DNA of 64,000 nucleotides from Marimonas lutisalis (GCF_005434965.1 NZ_SKCI01000001.1:1262952-1326951); one strand, 5' to 3'; shown: positions 30,252 through 41,597, counted from the first letter of the stretch. Translations and numbers: made by a program. The notes: a model not told the origin generated them from the sequence alone.

Positions 30252-30764
30252 ATGTCGATGGCAAAGGGACATACGGATTTTCAGGATCGCCTGAAGCGGA
30301 TCGAGAAGAAAGGCGCCGGTCGAAACGAGGTTTTCAACACCGGTCGCTGGACTGCCGAGACGGGCGGACGCGCGAAGCGCGCCTGCCGTCTGTGCTTTCT
30401 GAAACTGCCATTGTCGTTTCTCGTCGGGTTTCTGTCCTTTACCGGCGGGCAGTATACGCTGTTCAGGGCCGGGGGCCTGCCGCCCGAGTACGCGTTGCCG
30501 GATTACGAGCTGGTGGCCCAGGCAGGGATGGCGCTGGTCATCACCTTCGCGGTGCGGCTGTTTCTGAACCTGACCGGCAAGTCGCAATTCGTGATGTCCG
30601 TGCTGGGCATCGCGGCGAGCATCACGCTGATGCACAACCTGGTGCATATCGCGCCGGCGCAATGGTCGGAGCTGTTTTCGCCGCAATGGGTGGACCAGAT
30701 CCGCAAGGGCACCGAGCCGGGCACGATGCTGTTTCGCGGAGAAACGCTGTATCGTCTGGGCTGA
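30252..30764 (+). CDS. Membrane protein of unknown function in the suf operon
   Basis: A 170-residue protein with a basic cytoplasmic N terminus and about three hydrophobic segments (LPLSFLVGFLSFTGGQY, AGMALVITFAVRLFLNL, VLGIAASITLMHNLVHI). I do not recognise the family. Two cysteines lie close before the first segment (ACRLC). Two ATG codons (30252, 30258) are possible; neither has a strong ribosome site. It lies on the suf strand between YbjQ and the next small gene. Confidence 0.6.
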   Translation: MSMAKGHTDFQDRLKRIEKKGAGRNEVFNTGRWTAETGGRAKRACRLCFLKLPLSFLVGFLSFTGGQYTLFRAGGLPPEYALPDYELVAQAGMALVITFAVRLFLNLTGKSQFVMSVLGIAASITLMHNLVHIAPAQWSELFSPQWVDQIRKGTEPGTMLFRGETLYRLG

Positions 30765-30803
30765 CGCCACGCTGTGCATCTGAACTGGCGCGGGCGGGCT
30801 GAG

Positions 30804-31400
30804 ATGAACATGGCCGCGCCCATATCCCGCCCCGAGCTGACATTGCCCGAGGCCGAAGCGCAGGCGCTGCGCGCGGCCTATGCGCAGGCCGGCACGATCC
30901 TGGAATACGGATCGGGCGGCTCGACGGTGATGGCGGCCGAGATGCCGGGCAAGCGCATCTTTTCGGTGGAGAGCGACAAGGACTGGGCGCGGATGATGCG
31001 CGCATGGTTTGCCGGGAACCCGGGCCAGAGCCCGGTCGAGGTGATCCATGCCGATATCGGCCCGACGAAAGAGTGGGGCCACCCCGAGGATGACCGGGCG
31101 TGGAAGCGCTTTGCGCTCTATCCGCTGGGAGTATGGGAAAACACCGATATGGGCCAGCCCGACGTGGTGCTGGTGGATGGGCGGTTCCGGGTGGGCTGTG
31201 CGCTGGCGACGGCGTTTCACACGCAAAAGCCGGTGACGCTTTACTTCGACGATTACAAGCGGCGCGAGCAGTATCACGCCGCCGAGGAAATTCTGGGCAA
31301 GCCCGAACTGATCGGCCGCATGGCGCGGTTCGAGGTTACGCCCACGCCCGTGCCGGTCGAGCGGCTGGCCTGGGTTATTCGGATGATCACGCGGCCCTGA
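30804..31400 (+). CDS. Methyltransferase-like protein in the suf operon
   Basis: About 198 residues. ILEYGSGGSTVMAAEMPGKRIFSVESDKDW looks like the first two nucleotide-binding strands of a class I S-adenosylmethionine fold, with DVVLVDGRFRVGCALA as the later strand. No substrate or catalytic set can be named. A GTG at 30774 and ATGs at 30804 and 30810 are possible starts; none has a clear ribosome site. It ends 31 bases before sufC. Confidence 0.55.
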   Translation: MNMAAPISRPELTLPEAEAQALRAAYAQAGTILEYGSGGSTVMAAEMPGKRIFSVESDKDWARMMRAWFAGNPGQSPVEVIHADIGPTKEWGHPEDDRAWKRFALYPLGVWENTDMGQPDVVLVDGRFRVGCALATAFHTQKPVTLYFDDYKRREQYHAAEEILGKPELIGRMARFEVTPTPVPVERLAWVIRMITRP

Positions 31401-31431
31401 GGGGCGAACAGGACTTGGGAAAGGAAATATC

Positions 31432-32186
<755 letters not shown>

Positions 32187-32190
<4 letters not shown>

Positions 32191-33500
32191 GTGCACAGGT
32201 GCAATCGAAACGCGCGCAGCTGAAGGAAGCCAAGCTGGCCGCCACGGCCGAGCGGCTGGAGGGCCAGAGCCTGCCCGCGGGCGGCAAATGGGCGAGCGCG
32301 GCGCGCGCGGATGCGTTGAGCCGGCTGAGGGCAATGGGCCTGCCGGGGCGGCGCGACGAGTACTGGAAATACACCCGGCCCGACACACTGACCCAGGCCG
32401 AGGCGCCGGCGGCGGCGGTGTTTGCCAATGACGAAGCCCCGGTGTTTGGCGAAATCGACCGGGTGAAGATCGTTTTCGTCGACGGTGTGTTCAGCGCCGA
32501 GGAGTCCGACGCGCTGGACCTGGCCGGGGTCGAGATCGAGCGGCTGACCGATGCGGGCGGCAAGGACATCCACTGGGCCAAGGACATCTATGGCGTGCTG
32601 GAAGCGCGTGGGCAGGACCCGGTCGAACGGCCGCTGGCGGCCTATAACACCGCCTTTGCCAGCGATGGCGTGGTGATCCGGGTGACGGGCAAGGCCGAGA
32701 AGCCCGTGAGCCTGATCTACCGGCACGAATCCGAGAGCTCGGACGCGGTGCTGCATCACGTGATCAAGCTGGAAGAGGGGGCCGACCTGACCCTGCTGGA
32801 AAACGGCCCGGCGGCGGCGCGGTTCAACAAGGTGCTCGAAGTCGAGCTGGCCGATGGCGCGGCGTTCCATCACGTGCGCGCGCAGGGCCGCGACCATGAG
32901 CGCCGGGCGGTGACGCATATCTTTGCCCGCCTGGGCCGCGAGGCGACCTTCAAAAGCTTCACCCTGACGGTGAACGGCAAGCTGACGCGCAATGAATGCG
33001 TGATCGAGTTCACCGGCGACGAGGCGGTGGCGCATGTCGCCGGGGCTTGCCTGGGCGATGGCGATTTCGTGCATGACGACACGGTGTTCATCACCCATGA
33101 CGCCGAGGATTGCGAAAGCCGCCAGGTGTTCAAGAAGGTGCTGCGCAACGGCGCCACGGGGGTGTTCCAGGGCAAGATTCTAGTGAAACCCGGGGCGCAG
33201 CGCACCGATGGTTATCAGAAATCGCAGTCGCTTCTGCTGGATGACGACAGCCAGTTCCTGGCCAAGCCCGAGCTGGAGATCTATGCCGATGACGTGGCCT
33301 GTTCGCACGGCTCGACCAGCGGTGCGATCGACGAGGAGGCGCTTTTCTACCTGCGTTCGCGCGGGGTGCCGTCGCCCGAGGCGACCGACCTGCTGACGCT
33401 GGCCTTCCTGGCCGAGGCGGTCGAGGAGGTCGAGGACGCGCGCCTGGCCGAGGAGATCACCGGCCGGCTGGAAGGCTGGCTGACCCGGCGCCGCGACTGA
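32187..33500 (+). CDS. sufD: Fe-S assembly protein SufD
   Basis: A 437-residue SufD, the partner of SufB in the scaffold. The beta-helix core reads NECVIEFTGDEAVAHVAG and DDDSQFLAKPELEIYADDVACSHGSTSGAIDEEALFYLRSRG, which carries the histidine used in cluster assembly. It begins in the sufC stop and ends in the start codon of the next gene (one-base overlap). Confidence 0.96.
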
Positions 33501-33982
33501 TGTCGGTTCTGGGCGATATCGGCGCGACCTATCGCGGGCCGCGCCGCGTGGTGCGGCGACTCTTGGCTGCCGGCCCGCGCGAGGACCGGGCGCTGGCCAT
33601 CCTGATGGCGGCTTGCGTGCTGGTTTTCGTGGCGCAATGGCCGCGACTGGCGCGGCAGGCGCATCTGTTGGACCAGGACCTGCCGCAGCTTCTGGGCGGC
33701 ACGCTGATGGCGTGGCTGTTCATTGCGCCGCTGCTGTTTTACGTGCTTGCCTTTGTCGCCTGGGGGCTGATGCGCCTCTTGGGCGGCAAGGGCGCCCCCC
33801 ATGAGGCGCGGATCGCGCTGTTCTGGGCGTTCCTGGCCTCGTCGCCGCTGATCCTGCTCACGGGGCTGGTGGCGGGGTTCATCGGACCGGGCCCGGGGCT
33901 TTCGCTGGTGGGGTTCGCCTGGTTCGTCGTTTTCGCTTGGTTCTGGCTGTCTGGCATGGCCGAGGCATGGGGTTCCACATGA
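33500..33982 (+). CDS. YIP1-like membrane protein 1
   Basis: A 160-residue protein with about four membrane segments (AILMAACVLVFVAQWP, TLMAWLFIAPLLFYVLAFVAWGL, LFWAFLASSPLILLTGLVAGFI, LVGFAWFVVFAWFWL). It looks like the YIP1 family and is paired with a second such gene that starts within its stop. The function of YIP1 proteins in suf operons is unknown. Confidence 0.65.
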   Translation: MSVLGDIGATYRGPRRVVRRLLAAGPREDRALAILMAACVLVFVAQWPRLARQAHLLDQDLPQLLGGTLMAWLFIAPLLFYVLAFVAWGLMRLLGGKGAPHEARIALFWAFLASSPLILLTGLVAGFIGPGPGLSLVGFAWFVVFAWFWLSGMAEAWGST

Positions 33983-34575
33983 AGAACGGCTGGCAAGATC
34001 TTGTAAAGATGACCTTCATGGCGCCCAATGCGGCGGCTGAGCAGATCATGTCGATGCGTCGCGCGCTGTCGAATGAGGTGTTGTGGATGGCGGTGATTCT
34101 GGTGGCGATTTTGAACGCCATCGTGGTCAGCGGCAACCTGGCGCTGTTTCCGCCGGACGCGGAAACCGCCGCGGCAATGCCACCTGCGTTCAATTCTCCG
34201 GGGCTTCTGGCGATGTTCGTGGCAGGCGGGCTGGTGATCTCGGTCTTCGTGCTTTACTGGGCTGGCCGCGCCCTGGGCGGTACGGCCGAGCTGGCCGATG
34301 TGCTGGCCGCGCTGACCTGGCTGGAACTGGTGCAGGTGGGGGTGCAGATCGGCCTGCTGGTGCTGGCCTTGGCAATCCCGTCACTGGCGCAGATCGTGGG
34401 CTTTGTCGCCAGTTTCTGGATGCTTTACATCCTGATTGCCTTTCTCGACACGGTGCACGGCTTTAACAGCCCGCTGCGCGCGGTCGGGGTGGTGTTGCTG
34501 AGCTTTGGCCTGCTGATCGCGGGCCTGATGTTCTTTTTGCTCCTGATCGGGGCGATGGCCGAGGGGGCCGGTTGA
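33979..34575 (+). CDS. YIP1-like membrane protein 2
   Basis: A 198-residue protein. WQDLVKMTFMAPNAAAEQIM is the typical YIP1 lead-in, followed by about five membrane segments, for example VLWMAVILVAILNAIVV and LLAMFVAGGLVISVFVLYW. The ATG at 33979 overlaps the previous stop (ATGA). It ends one base before sufS, so it is clearly part of the operon. Function unknown. Confidence 0.75.
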   Translation: MKNGWQDLVKMTFMAPNAAAEQIMSMRRALSNEVLWMAVILVAILNAIVVSGNLALFPPDAETAAAMPPAFNSPGLLAMFVAGGLVISVFVLYWAGRALGGTAELADVLAALTWLELVQVGVQIGLLVLALAIPSLAQIVGFVASFWMLYILIAFLDTVHGFNSPLRAVGVVLLSFGLLIAGLMFFLLLIGAMAEGAG

Positions 34576-34576
34576 G

Positions 34577-35797
34577 ATGTATGACGTCGAAAAGATCCGC
34601 GGGGATTTCCCGATCCTGAGCCGCGAAGTGAACGGCAAGCCGCTGACCTATCTCGATAACGGTGCCAGCGCGCAGAAACCGCAATGCGTGATCGACGCGG
34701 TGACCCGCGCCTATAGCCACGAATACGCCAACGTGCATCGGGGCCTGCATTACCTGTCGAACCTCGCCACCGAGAAATACGAGGCCGTGCGCGGCACCAT
34801 CGCGCGGTTCCTGAACGCCGCGAGCGAGGACGAGATCGTGCTGAACTCGGGCACCACCGAGGGCATCAACATGGTCGCCTATGGCTGGGCCATGCCGCGG
34901 ATGCAGCCGGGCGACGAAATCGTGCTGAGCGTGATGGAGCATCACGCTAATATCGTGCCCTGGCATTTCCTGCGCGAGCGGCAGGGCGTGGTGCTGAAAT
35001 GGGTGGATACCGATGCCACCGGCGCGCTCGACCCGCAGAAGGTAATCGACGCGATCGGGCCCAAGACAAGGCTGGTGGCGGTGACCCATGTGTCGAACGT
35101 GCTGGGCACCGTGGTCGATGTGAAAACGATCTGCGAGGCCGCGCACGAAAAGGGCGTGCCGGTGCTGGTCGATGGCAGCCAGGGCGCGGTGCACATGCCG
35201 GTGGACGTGCAGGAAATGGGCTGTGATTTCTACCCAATCACCGGGCACAAGCTTTATGGGCCGTCGGGGTCGGGCGCGATCTATGTGCGCCGCGAGCGGA
35301 TGGCGGAAATGCAGCCCTTCCTGGGCGGCGGGGACATGATCAAGGAAGTCACCAAGGACAGCGTGATCTACAACGACCCGCCGATGAAGTTCGAAGCCGG
35401 CACGCCCGGCATCGTGCAGACGATCGGGCTGGGCGTGGCGCTGGAGTACCTGATGGAGCTGGGCATGGAGAATGTCGCCGCCCACGAGGCCGGATTGGCG
35501 GCCTATGCCAGCGAGAAACTGACCGGGCTCAACTGGCTGCACCTGCAGGGCAGCGCGCCGGGCAAGGTGGCGATCTTTTCCTTCACCATGGAGGGCGCCG
35601 CGCATGCGCATGACATCTCGACCATCCTGGACAAGAAGGGGGTCGCGGTGCGGGCCGGCCATCACTGTGCCGGGCCGCTGATGGAGCATCTGGGCGTGAC
35701 CGCGACCTGCCGGGCGAGCTTTGGCCTTTACAACACGACAGACGAGGTCGACGGGCTGGTCGAGGCGCTGGACCTGGCGCATAACCTCTTTGGCTGA
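34577..35797 (+). CDS. sufS: Cysteine desulfurase SufS (group II)
   Basis: A 406-residue desulfurase: YDVEKIRGDFPILSREVNG, LTYLDNGASAQKPQ, the PLP lysine in PITGHKLYGPSGSGAIYVR, and RAGHHCAGPLMEHLGV with the active cysteine. This is the SufS form, normally partnered by SufE or SufU for sulfur handover; neither is in the window. It is the last gene of this operon. The usual downstream DUF59 and SufA-type genes are not here; a converging gene follows after eight bases. Confidence 0.96.
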   Translation: MYDVEKIRGDFPILSREVNGKPLTYLDNGASAQKPQCVIDAVTRAYSHEYANVHRGLHYLSNLATEKYEAVRGTIARFLNAASEDEIVLNSGTTEGINMVAYGWAMPRMQPGDEIVLSVMEHHANIVPWHFLRERQGVVLKWVDTDATGALDPQKVIDAIGPKTRLVAVTHVSNVLGTVVDVKTICEAAHEKGVPVLVDGSQGAVHMPVDVQEMGCDFYPITGHKLYGPSGSGAIYVRRERMAEMQPFLGGGDMIKEVTKDSVIYNDPPMKFEAGTPGIVQTIGLGVALEYLMELGMENVAAHEAGLAAYASEKLTGLNWLHLQGSAPGKVAIFSFTMEGAAHAHDISTILDKKGVAVRAGHHCAGPLMEHLGVTATCRASFGLYNTTDEVDGLVEALDLAHNLFG

Positions 35798-35805
35798 GCG
35801 CGGCC

Positions 35806-37314
35806 CTAGTCCGGCCGGCCGATCAGCCGGTCGATGGGCGCGTAATCATCGGTCAGAAGGGTGCCGCGTGTGTCGATCAGCTGCGCCACCCATGCCGGAT
35901 CCATCGCGCCGAAGGTGTTGCGATCGGGGGCCGGCACGGTAAAGCGCGCGCCCTCGGTCGGAGTCCGGCCGGCGGCGATGACGAACACCACCCGCGCGCC
36001 GGGCCGGGGCGGGGCGGTGTTGGTCCAGATCTCGACCGAGGGGAACACGGCAGCCAGCGTGCGCGCGACCGAGGCCAGCGCCTGAAGCCGGTCCTGGTAG
36101 TCGATCACGTTCATCAGGAAGCTGCCCTCGTCGGTCAGCCGGCTTGCGACCAGCTCGAAGAACTCGCGGGTGACAAGATGAGCGGGCACGGCGACATCGG
36201 TGAAGGCGTCGCCGATGATCACGTCATAGCGGCGGTCATCTTCGCGCAGGGCGCGGCGGGCGTCCTGGTGCAGGATCGTGGCGGTGGCGGGTTCGAACCA
36301 GAAATCGCGCACGGCCATTTCGGTGACGCCCGGGTCGATCTCGGCCACCACGCGGGGGCCGGTGCCATGAAGCGCAAAGGCGCGGGGGATCGCGTAATTG
36401 CCGCCGCCGATGAAGAAAGACGAAAAATCATCGCGCGGCGCGCGGATGCGGGCCAGCGCATCGAGCATCGCCGCATGTTCGGTGAACATCACCTGCGGCA
36501 CGTCCCGCGCGCTCATCCCGTGGGTCAGGTGGTCGATCACCATCATGCGCACGGGGCGCGCGGGATCGGAGGAGACATCGAGCGAGCGCAGGCAGAAATA
36601 GCGGCTTTCCACCGTGCAGGGCGCGGGCGCGGCCAACGAGGCCCCGGCCAGCCCGAGCGCGGCCAAGGAGGCCAGCACCGGCAGGAGCGCAAGCCGCCGG
36701 GCGAGGTGCAGGAAGAGCAGCGCGGCGATCACGTAAGTGGCGGTGACAACGGCAAGCGTAAGGGCGGTACCCAGCCAGGAGATAAAGAGAAACCCGGCCA
36801 GAAGCGTGCCGGCGATGGCGCCGATCGCGCCCGAGGCGAACATCGCGCCCAGGGCCTGGCCCGGGCGGGCATGGGAATCGACCGCGATCTTGGCCAGCAC
36901 CGGGGCAGGGACCCCGGCAAAGAACGAGGGCAGGAAAAACACCGCCATAGTCAGCACGGTGATGCCCCAGACGGGATGGGCCAGCGCCGACAGGACCGGC
37001 CCGGCAATCGCCTGCAGCAGAACCAGCGCCGTGGCGGTGGTAAGGGCCGCGCCCACCATCGCCCAGCCGGTGCGCGCCAGTGCCCGGGGCCCCTCGTGTT
37101 CGGCCAGGCGGCCGCCCCACCAGTGACCCAGCGAAAAGCCGGCCAGCACCACCGCGATGATCGAGGTCCAGGTATAAAGCGACATGCCGACATAGGGGGC
37201 CAGCATCCGACCGGCCACGATTTCAACCACCAGCGAGGCGGCGGAAACCGCGCCTTGCAGCGTGACCAGAAGCCAGAGCGGGATGGGACGAGCGATCATG
37301 CGCGGCAGTTTCAT
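35806..37314 (-). CDS. Fused membrane/spermidine synthase-like protein
   Basis: A 502-residue protein with two halves. Residues 1-235 hold about eight membrane segments in a transporter-like arrangement (SAASLVVEIVAGRMLAPYVG at the start). Residues 240-500 resemble spermidine synthase: FFIGGGNYAIPRAFAL, VVAEIDPGVTEMAV, DARRALREDDRRYDVIIGDAF. The conserved aminopropyl-transfer residues are not all apparent, so polyamine synthesis is not certain. It converges with sufS. Confidence 0.8.
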   Translation of the reverse strand: MKLPRMIARPIPLWLLVTLQGAVSAASLVVEIVAGRMLAPYVGMSLYTWTSIIAVVLAGFSLGHWWGGRLAEHEGPRALARTGWAMVGAALTTATALVLLQAIAGPVLSALAHPVWGITVLTMAVFFLPSFFAGVPAPVLAKIAVDSHARPGQALGAMFASGAIGAIAGTLLAGFLFISWLGTALTLAVVTATYVIAALLFLHLARRLALLPVLASLAALGLAGASLAAPAPCTVESRYFCLRSLDVSSDPARPVRMMVIDHLTHGMSARDVPQVMFTEHAAMLDALARIRAPRDDFSSFFIGGGNYAIPRAFALHGTGPRVVAEIDPGVTEMAVRDFWFEPATATILHQDARRALREDDRRYDVIIGDAFTDVAVPAHLVTREFFELVASRLTDEGSFLMNVIDYQDRLQALASVARTLAAVFPSVEIWTNTAPPRPGARVVFVIAAGRTPTEGARFTVPAPDRNTFGAMDPAWVAQLIDTRGTLLTDDYAPIDRLIGRPD

Positions 37315-37384
37315 GCGATGTGCGTCGAAGTCCAGCGATTTCGTGATTGCGGGGCGGCGGCGGGGCGGCTATACGGACCCCGAT

Positions 37385-37461
37385 GGACCCATAGCTCAGC
37401 TGGATAGAGCGCTGCCCTCCGAAGGCAGAGGCCAGAGGTTCGAATCCTCTTGGGTCCGCCA
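37385..37461 (+). tRNA. tRNA-Arg (anticodon CCG)
   Basis: A complete 77-base cloverleaf: acceptor GGACCCA/TGGGTCC, D arm GCTC...GAGC, anticodon stem CTGCC/GGCAG around CTCCGAA, T arm AGAGG-TTCGAAT-CCTCT, discriminator G and an encoded CCA. The CCG anticodon reads the arginine codon CGG. Confidence 0.97.
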
Positions 37462-38015
37462 CTTCCACAGAATCCTGATTCGAGAATGTCCCGCGAGCGC
37501 CCGGCCCGGGCCGATTAACGCCACGTCACCGGCTGCCTCGACGCTCCTCCGGGGCGGTAGCAGCAAATAAATTCTACTGGCAGGACGGGTAACCGTGACG
37601 CGTGAGTCCGCCCGTTGCGATGGCCCGCGTTTTCCATGTTTGCAGGCATAAACCCCGAATAAACCAAGGGGATAAGCCATGCCTACAATGGCTGCTCTGA
37701 TTGGGGGTGAACGCCGGAAATCCGGCCAGAACCTTCCCGCGCGGGAAGGTGTGTATCCGTGTATTTGGATTTCTTGATACAAATCAATGATAGCTCCCGA
37801 ACATACGATTTAAACTTTTGGTGTAACCCGGCGGAAGTGCGTTGGCATGGCATGCGGCGGCGGGCTGGGTGGACTTTTTCAGTTGTGTGTGACGGTGCCT
37901 TTTCGGGGCCGGAAAGCTTGAAAGAAAATTGGCTTTGACGGGCGCGAACCGCGTTTGCCCGAACAGCCGAACTGTGACTGTAAACAATTAACTTGGACAC
38001 GCGAGGAGAGAAGAA
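37462..38015. other. Gene-free stretch before the RTX gene, with two adjacent inverted repeats
   Basis: No credible gene is present. At 37713-37726 lies GCCGGA-AA-TCCGGC, and at 37731-37750 a perfect 20-base palindrome with arms ACCTTCCCGC and GCGGGAAGGT. CGGCCCGGGCCG near 37502 is a third palindrome. TTGCCC (37955-37960), 18 bases and TGTAAA (37979-37984) are a possible promoter for the RTX gene, and GAGGAGAGAAG is its ribosome site. Confidence 0.5.
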
Positions 38016-40487
38016 ATGGCCCTGCCAGATATTGATCAACCCCTTCAGACGACGCCGACCTTCACGTCGAGCTACACGTTTTCAACTGCCGATGTGACGG
38101 GTTCTTTTGACGGAACCACTTTGGCCGATGATCCGACGATCATCGATCTGACAGCTGAACCGAAAAACGCCGATGGCACGCTGCTGTACCCGATCGATAC
38201 CGAGTTCGGATTCTACGTTTCGGATTTCGAGAATGCCGAGCAGAAAGTACGTGACGGCCTTTACGAAGAAGGCTGGGTCGGTGACCTGACCGGCGAAGGC
38301 GGCGAGCAACTGGGGATTGTCATCTCGGATGCGCCGACCGACACATTCAAGGTTCCGGCAACCTTTGGTACCTGGCTGTCCGGTCTGGGTGGCAACTCGG
38401 TCAAGGCCTCGACCGAGCACTACGTGGTCATGCAGAACGTGCTGTCGGACCAGGAATACCCGGGCGATCCGGACGCGCTTTACCCGCTCGATGACAACCT
38501 GATCATCGTCGGCGGCGCCTATGACGGCCAGTATGTCGCCGACGTGCTGCCACTGGTGGGCGACGTGAACGGCGACGGCGAGGTCGACCTGATCGACGTT
38601 CTTGCGCCGAACGAAACCGAGATCACCGAGAACATCGCCTACAGCTCCGACTACTCGGTCACGCTGAAAGACGATGGCAAGCTGCTCTATCGCTGGGGCA
38701 ACATGATCAAGAAGCCGAACGATGTTCGGCTGGACGCCAAGATGGACCTGCCCACCGAGTGGACGGCCGAGCCGACGAAAGGCCCGCAGACGCTCTATCG
38801 GGTGAGCGCGGCCGAACTGGTGATCCGTCACACCGTGACGAACAACCCCAACGACCAGGTCCGCCCCGAGGACTATGAAAACGAGGCCGCCATCGGCCGT
38901 CTGCCCACCTATACCGAGCTGCCCGATGGCACTTGGGTGTCGGTCGGCGATTTCTACGCCGGTGATGGCACCTTCTACCCGGACGGTACGGTGCTGAAGG
39001 ATCCGGCACTGGCGGCGGCGGCCGAAGGTTCGCTGATCGACCAGCTGACCCCGCTTTCCGGCGACCTGGCGGAAGGGTTCACCAACGCCTGGTACACCAC
39101 GCTTGACCGCGCGCCGTTTGAATCGGTTGTCACCGACGGCGAATACGAGATCGGCCCGCGCTGGCGTCTGAAGCCCGACAAATACGGCCAGGACCTGCCC
39201 GGTGTTGTGATCCCCGAGGATCCGGCCGATGAGCCGCCGGTGCAGAACGGGGAAGAGAAGTACGAGGTGGGTGCCGACACCCAGACCGTGCTCAACCTGC
39301 TGGATTGGGGTGGCATCTCGCCGCTGTCGACCAGCGCGGGCTTCCTGAACCAGGCCGGGACGGTCAGCGTCAACGGTGTGAACTACACCGAGCAGTTCGA
39401 CGTGGCCTATTATGTCAAGGGCGACATCAAGCCGGCAACCGTTTACGGCGCCGACCTGCTGCTGACCTATGAAGAGATCCCGCTGGTCAACCGTGGCCTG
39501 GACGCCATCGGTACCGCCGAGGACGACATCCTGGTCGGTCGCGACAACAACCTGTTCACCGGCGATGCCGGCGCGGACCTGTTCATCGTGTCCTACGCGG
39601 CCGAAGGGCTGGCCGAGGTGTCGCCCGAGGGCAACCTGATCACCGACTTCGAAGTGGGTGTCGATGCGCTCGGTCTCTACAACTTCGGTGTCACGCTCGA
39701 CACGTTCGACTATATCGTGACGCAGACCGTGGATGGCGGCGACCTGACCGTTTCCGTGGCCGGTGTCGAGGTTGCGACCCTGCAGGGCGTCGACGCGCCG
39801 CTGGACATGGAAGCGGACTTCCAGCTGATCAACACCGGGGGTGCGGTTGTCGGTGACATCATCATGGGCACGGCCGGTGATGACAGCCTGACCGGCACCG
39901 AGTTCAGTGACCTGATGATCGGCATGGACGGCCAGGACACCATGAACGGTCTGGGCGGTAACGACACGCTCGATGGTGGCGACAACCGCGACTGGCTCTA
40001 TGGCGACGAGGGCAACAACGTTCTCATCGGCGGCGGTGGCCGTGACCGTCTGGAAGGCCACGACGGCAACGACGTGATCCAGGGCGGCGACGGCATCGAC
40101 GTGATCCGCGCCGGTCGCGGCAACGACCGCGTCGAAGGTGGCGACCTGGACGACATCATCCTTGCCGGCCGTGGTCAGGACCTGATCAACGGTGGCACGG
40201 GTGCCGACCAGATCAGCGGTGGTTTTGGTGCCGACACCTTCTACTACCTTGACGGGGACGAAGCCGACGTCGTGAGCGACTTCGAAACCGACGCCGGTGT
40301 CGACATGCTCATGCTGGATGCCCAGCTGTGGGGCGGCGGCGCCAAGACGGCGGCCCAGGTTCTGACCGACCACGCCAACGTGGTGGGTACCGACCTTGTC
40401 TTCGATTTCGGCGGCGGCGACACGATGACCCTTCTGGGCGTCGACAACACCACGCTGATGGAAGACAACATTCTGGTCATGGTCTGA
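38016..40487 (+). CDS. RTX-type calcium-binding secreted protein
   Basis: An 823-residue acidic protein with no cysteine and no N-terminal signal, as expected for type I secretion substrates. About eleven glycine/aspartate nonapeptides (GGNDTLDGG, DGNDVIQGG, RGNDRVEGG type) run from roughly residue 640 to 740 and bind calcium after export. The C terminus (DMLMLDAQLWGGG to the hydrophobic ILVMV end) fits a type I signal. An EF-hand/dockerin-like DVNGDGEVDLID is at 183-194. The N-terminal 600 residues match nothing I know. No type I transporter is in the window. Confidence 0.85.
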   Translation: MALPDIDQPLQTTPTFTSSYTFSTADVTGSFDGTTLADDPTIIDLTAEPKNADGTLLYPIDTEFGFYVSDFENAEQKVRDGLYEEGWVGDLTGEGGEQLGIVISDAPTDTFKVPATFGTWLSGLGGNSVKASTEHYVVMQNVLSDQEYPGDPDALYPLDDNLIIVGGAYDGQYVADVLPLVGDVNGDGEVDLIDVLAPNETEITENIAYSSDYSVTLKDDGKLLYRWGNMIKKPNDVRLDAKMDLPTEWTAEPTKGPQTLYRVSAAELVIRHTVTNNPNDQVRPEDYENEAAIGRLPTYTELPDGTWVSVGDFYAGDGTFYPDGTVLKDPALAAAAEGSLIDQLTPLSGDLAEGFTNAWYTTLDRAPFESVVTDGEYEIGPRWRLKPDKYGQDLPGVVIPEDPADEPPVQNGEEKYEVGADTQTVLNLLDWGGISPLSTSAGFLNQAGTVSVNGVNYTEQFDVAYYVKGDIKPATVYGADLLLTYEEIPLVNRGLDAIGTAEDDILVGRDNNLFTGDAGADLFIVSYAAEGLAEVSPEGNLITDFEVGVDALGLYNFGVTLDTFDYIVTQTVDGGDLTVSVAGVEVATLQGVDAPLDMEADFQLINTGGAVVGDIIMGTAGDDSLTGTEFSDLMIGMDGQDTMNGLGGNDTLDGGDNRDWLYGDEGNNVLIGGGGRDRLEGHDGNDVIQGGDGIDVIRAGRGNDRVEGGDLDDIILAGRGQDLINGGTGADQISGGFGADTFYYLDGDEADVVSDFETDAGVDMLMLDAQLWGGGAKTAAQVLTDHANVVGTDLVFDFGGGDTMTLLGVDNTTLMEDNILVMV

Positions 40488-40516
40488 CGTCCTCGCATCA
40501 GGCTATGATCAACCCT

Positions 40517-40555
40517 GGGCCCGCGCCGGTTTTCCCGGTGCGGGCCCTTCCTTTT
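40517..40555 (+). terminator. Rho-independent terminator of the RTX gene
   Basis: A 13-pair stem (40517-40529 with 40535-40547, one G-T wobble) closes a five-base loop and is followed by TTCCTTTT. It lies 29 bases after the stop. Confidence 0.85.
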
Positions 40556-40566
40556 GCGCGGTGGGG

Positions 40567-41541
<975 letters not shown>

Positions 41542-41575
41542 GGCGCGTTTTCCTGATGAATTCGTGCGCAGGCTA

Positions 41576-41597
41576 TGACAATGCGGCCGCATTGTCA
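41576..41597. promoter_or_regulatory. 22-base perfect palindrome between divergent genes, likely operator
   Basis: The arms are TGACAATGCGG and CCGCATTGTCA with no spacer. It lies 35 bases before the oxidoreductase start and 127 bases before the oxygenase start. Length and symmetry suit a dimeric repressor (TetR or MarR type), though no regulator gene is adjacent. Confidence 0.55.

Noticed and set aside
38583-40250. Repeat tract read as a tandem DNA repeat or CRISPR
   Set aside because: The repeats are codon-level RTX nonapeptides with varied bases, with no constant repeat and spacer pattern.
38082-40373. Minus-strand open frame of 763 codons opposite the RTX gene
   Set aside because: Repetitive Val/His/Asp content mirrors the calcium repeats on the other strand; no start site or family match.
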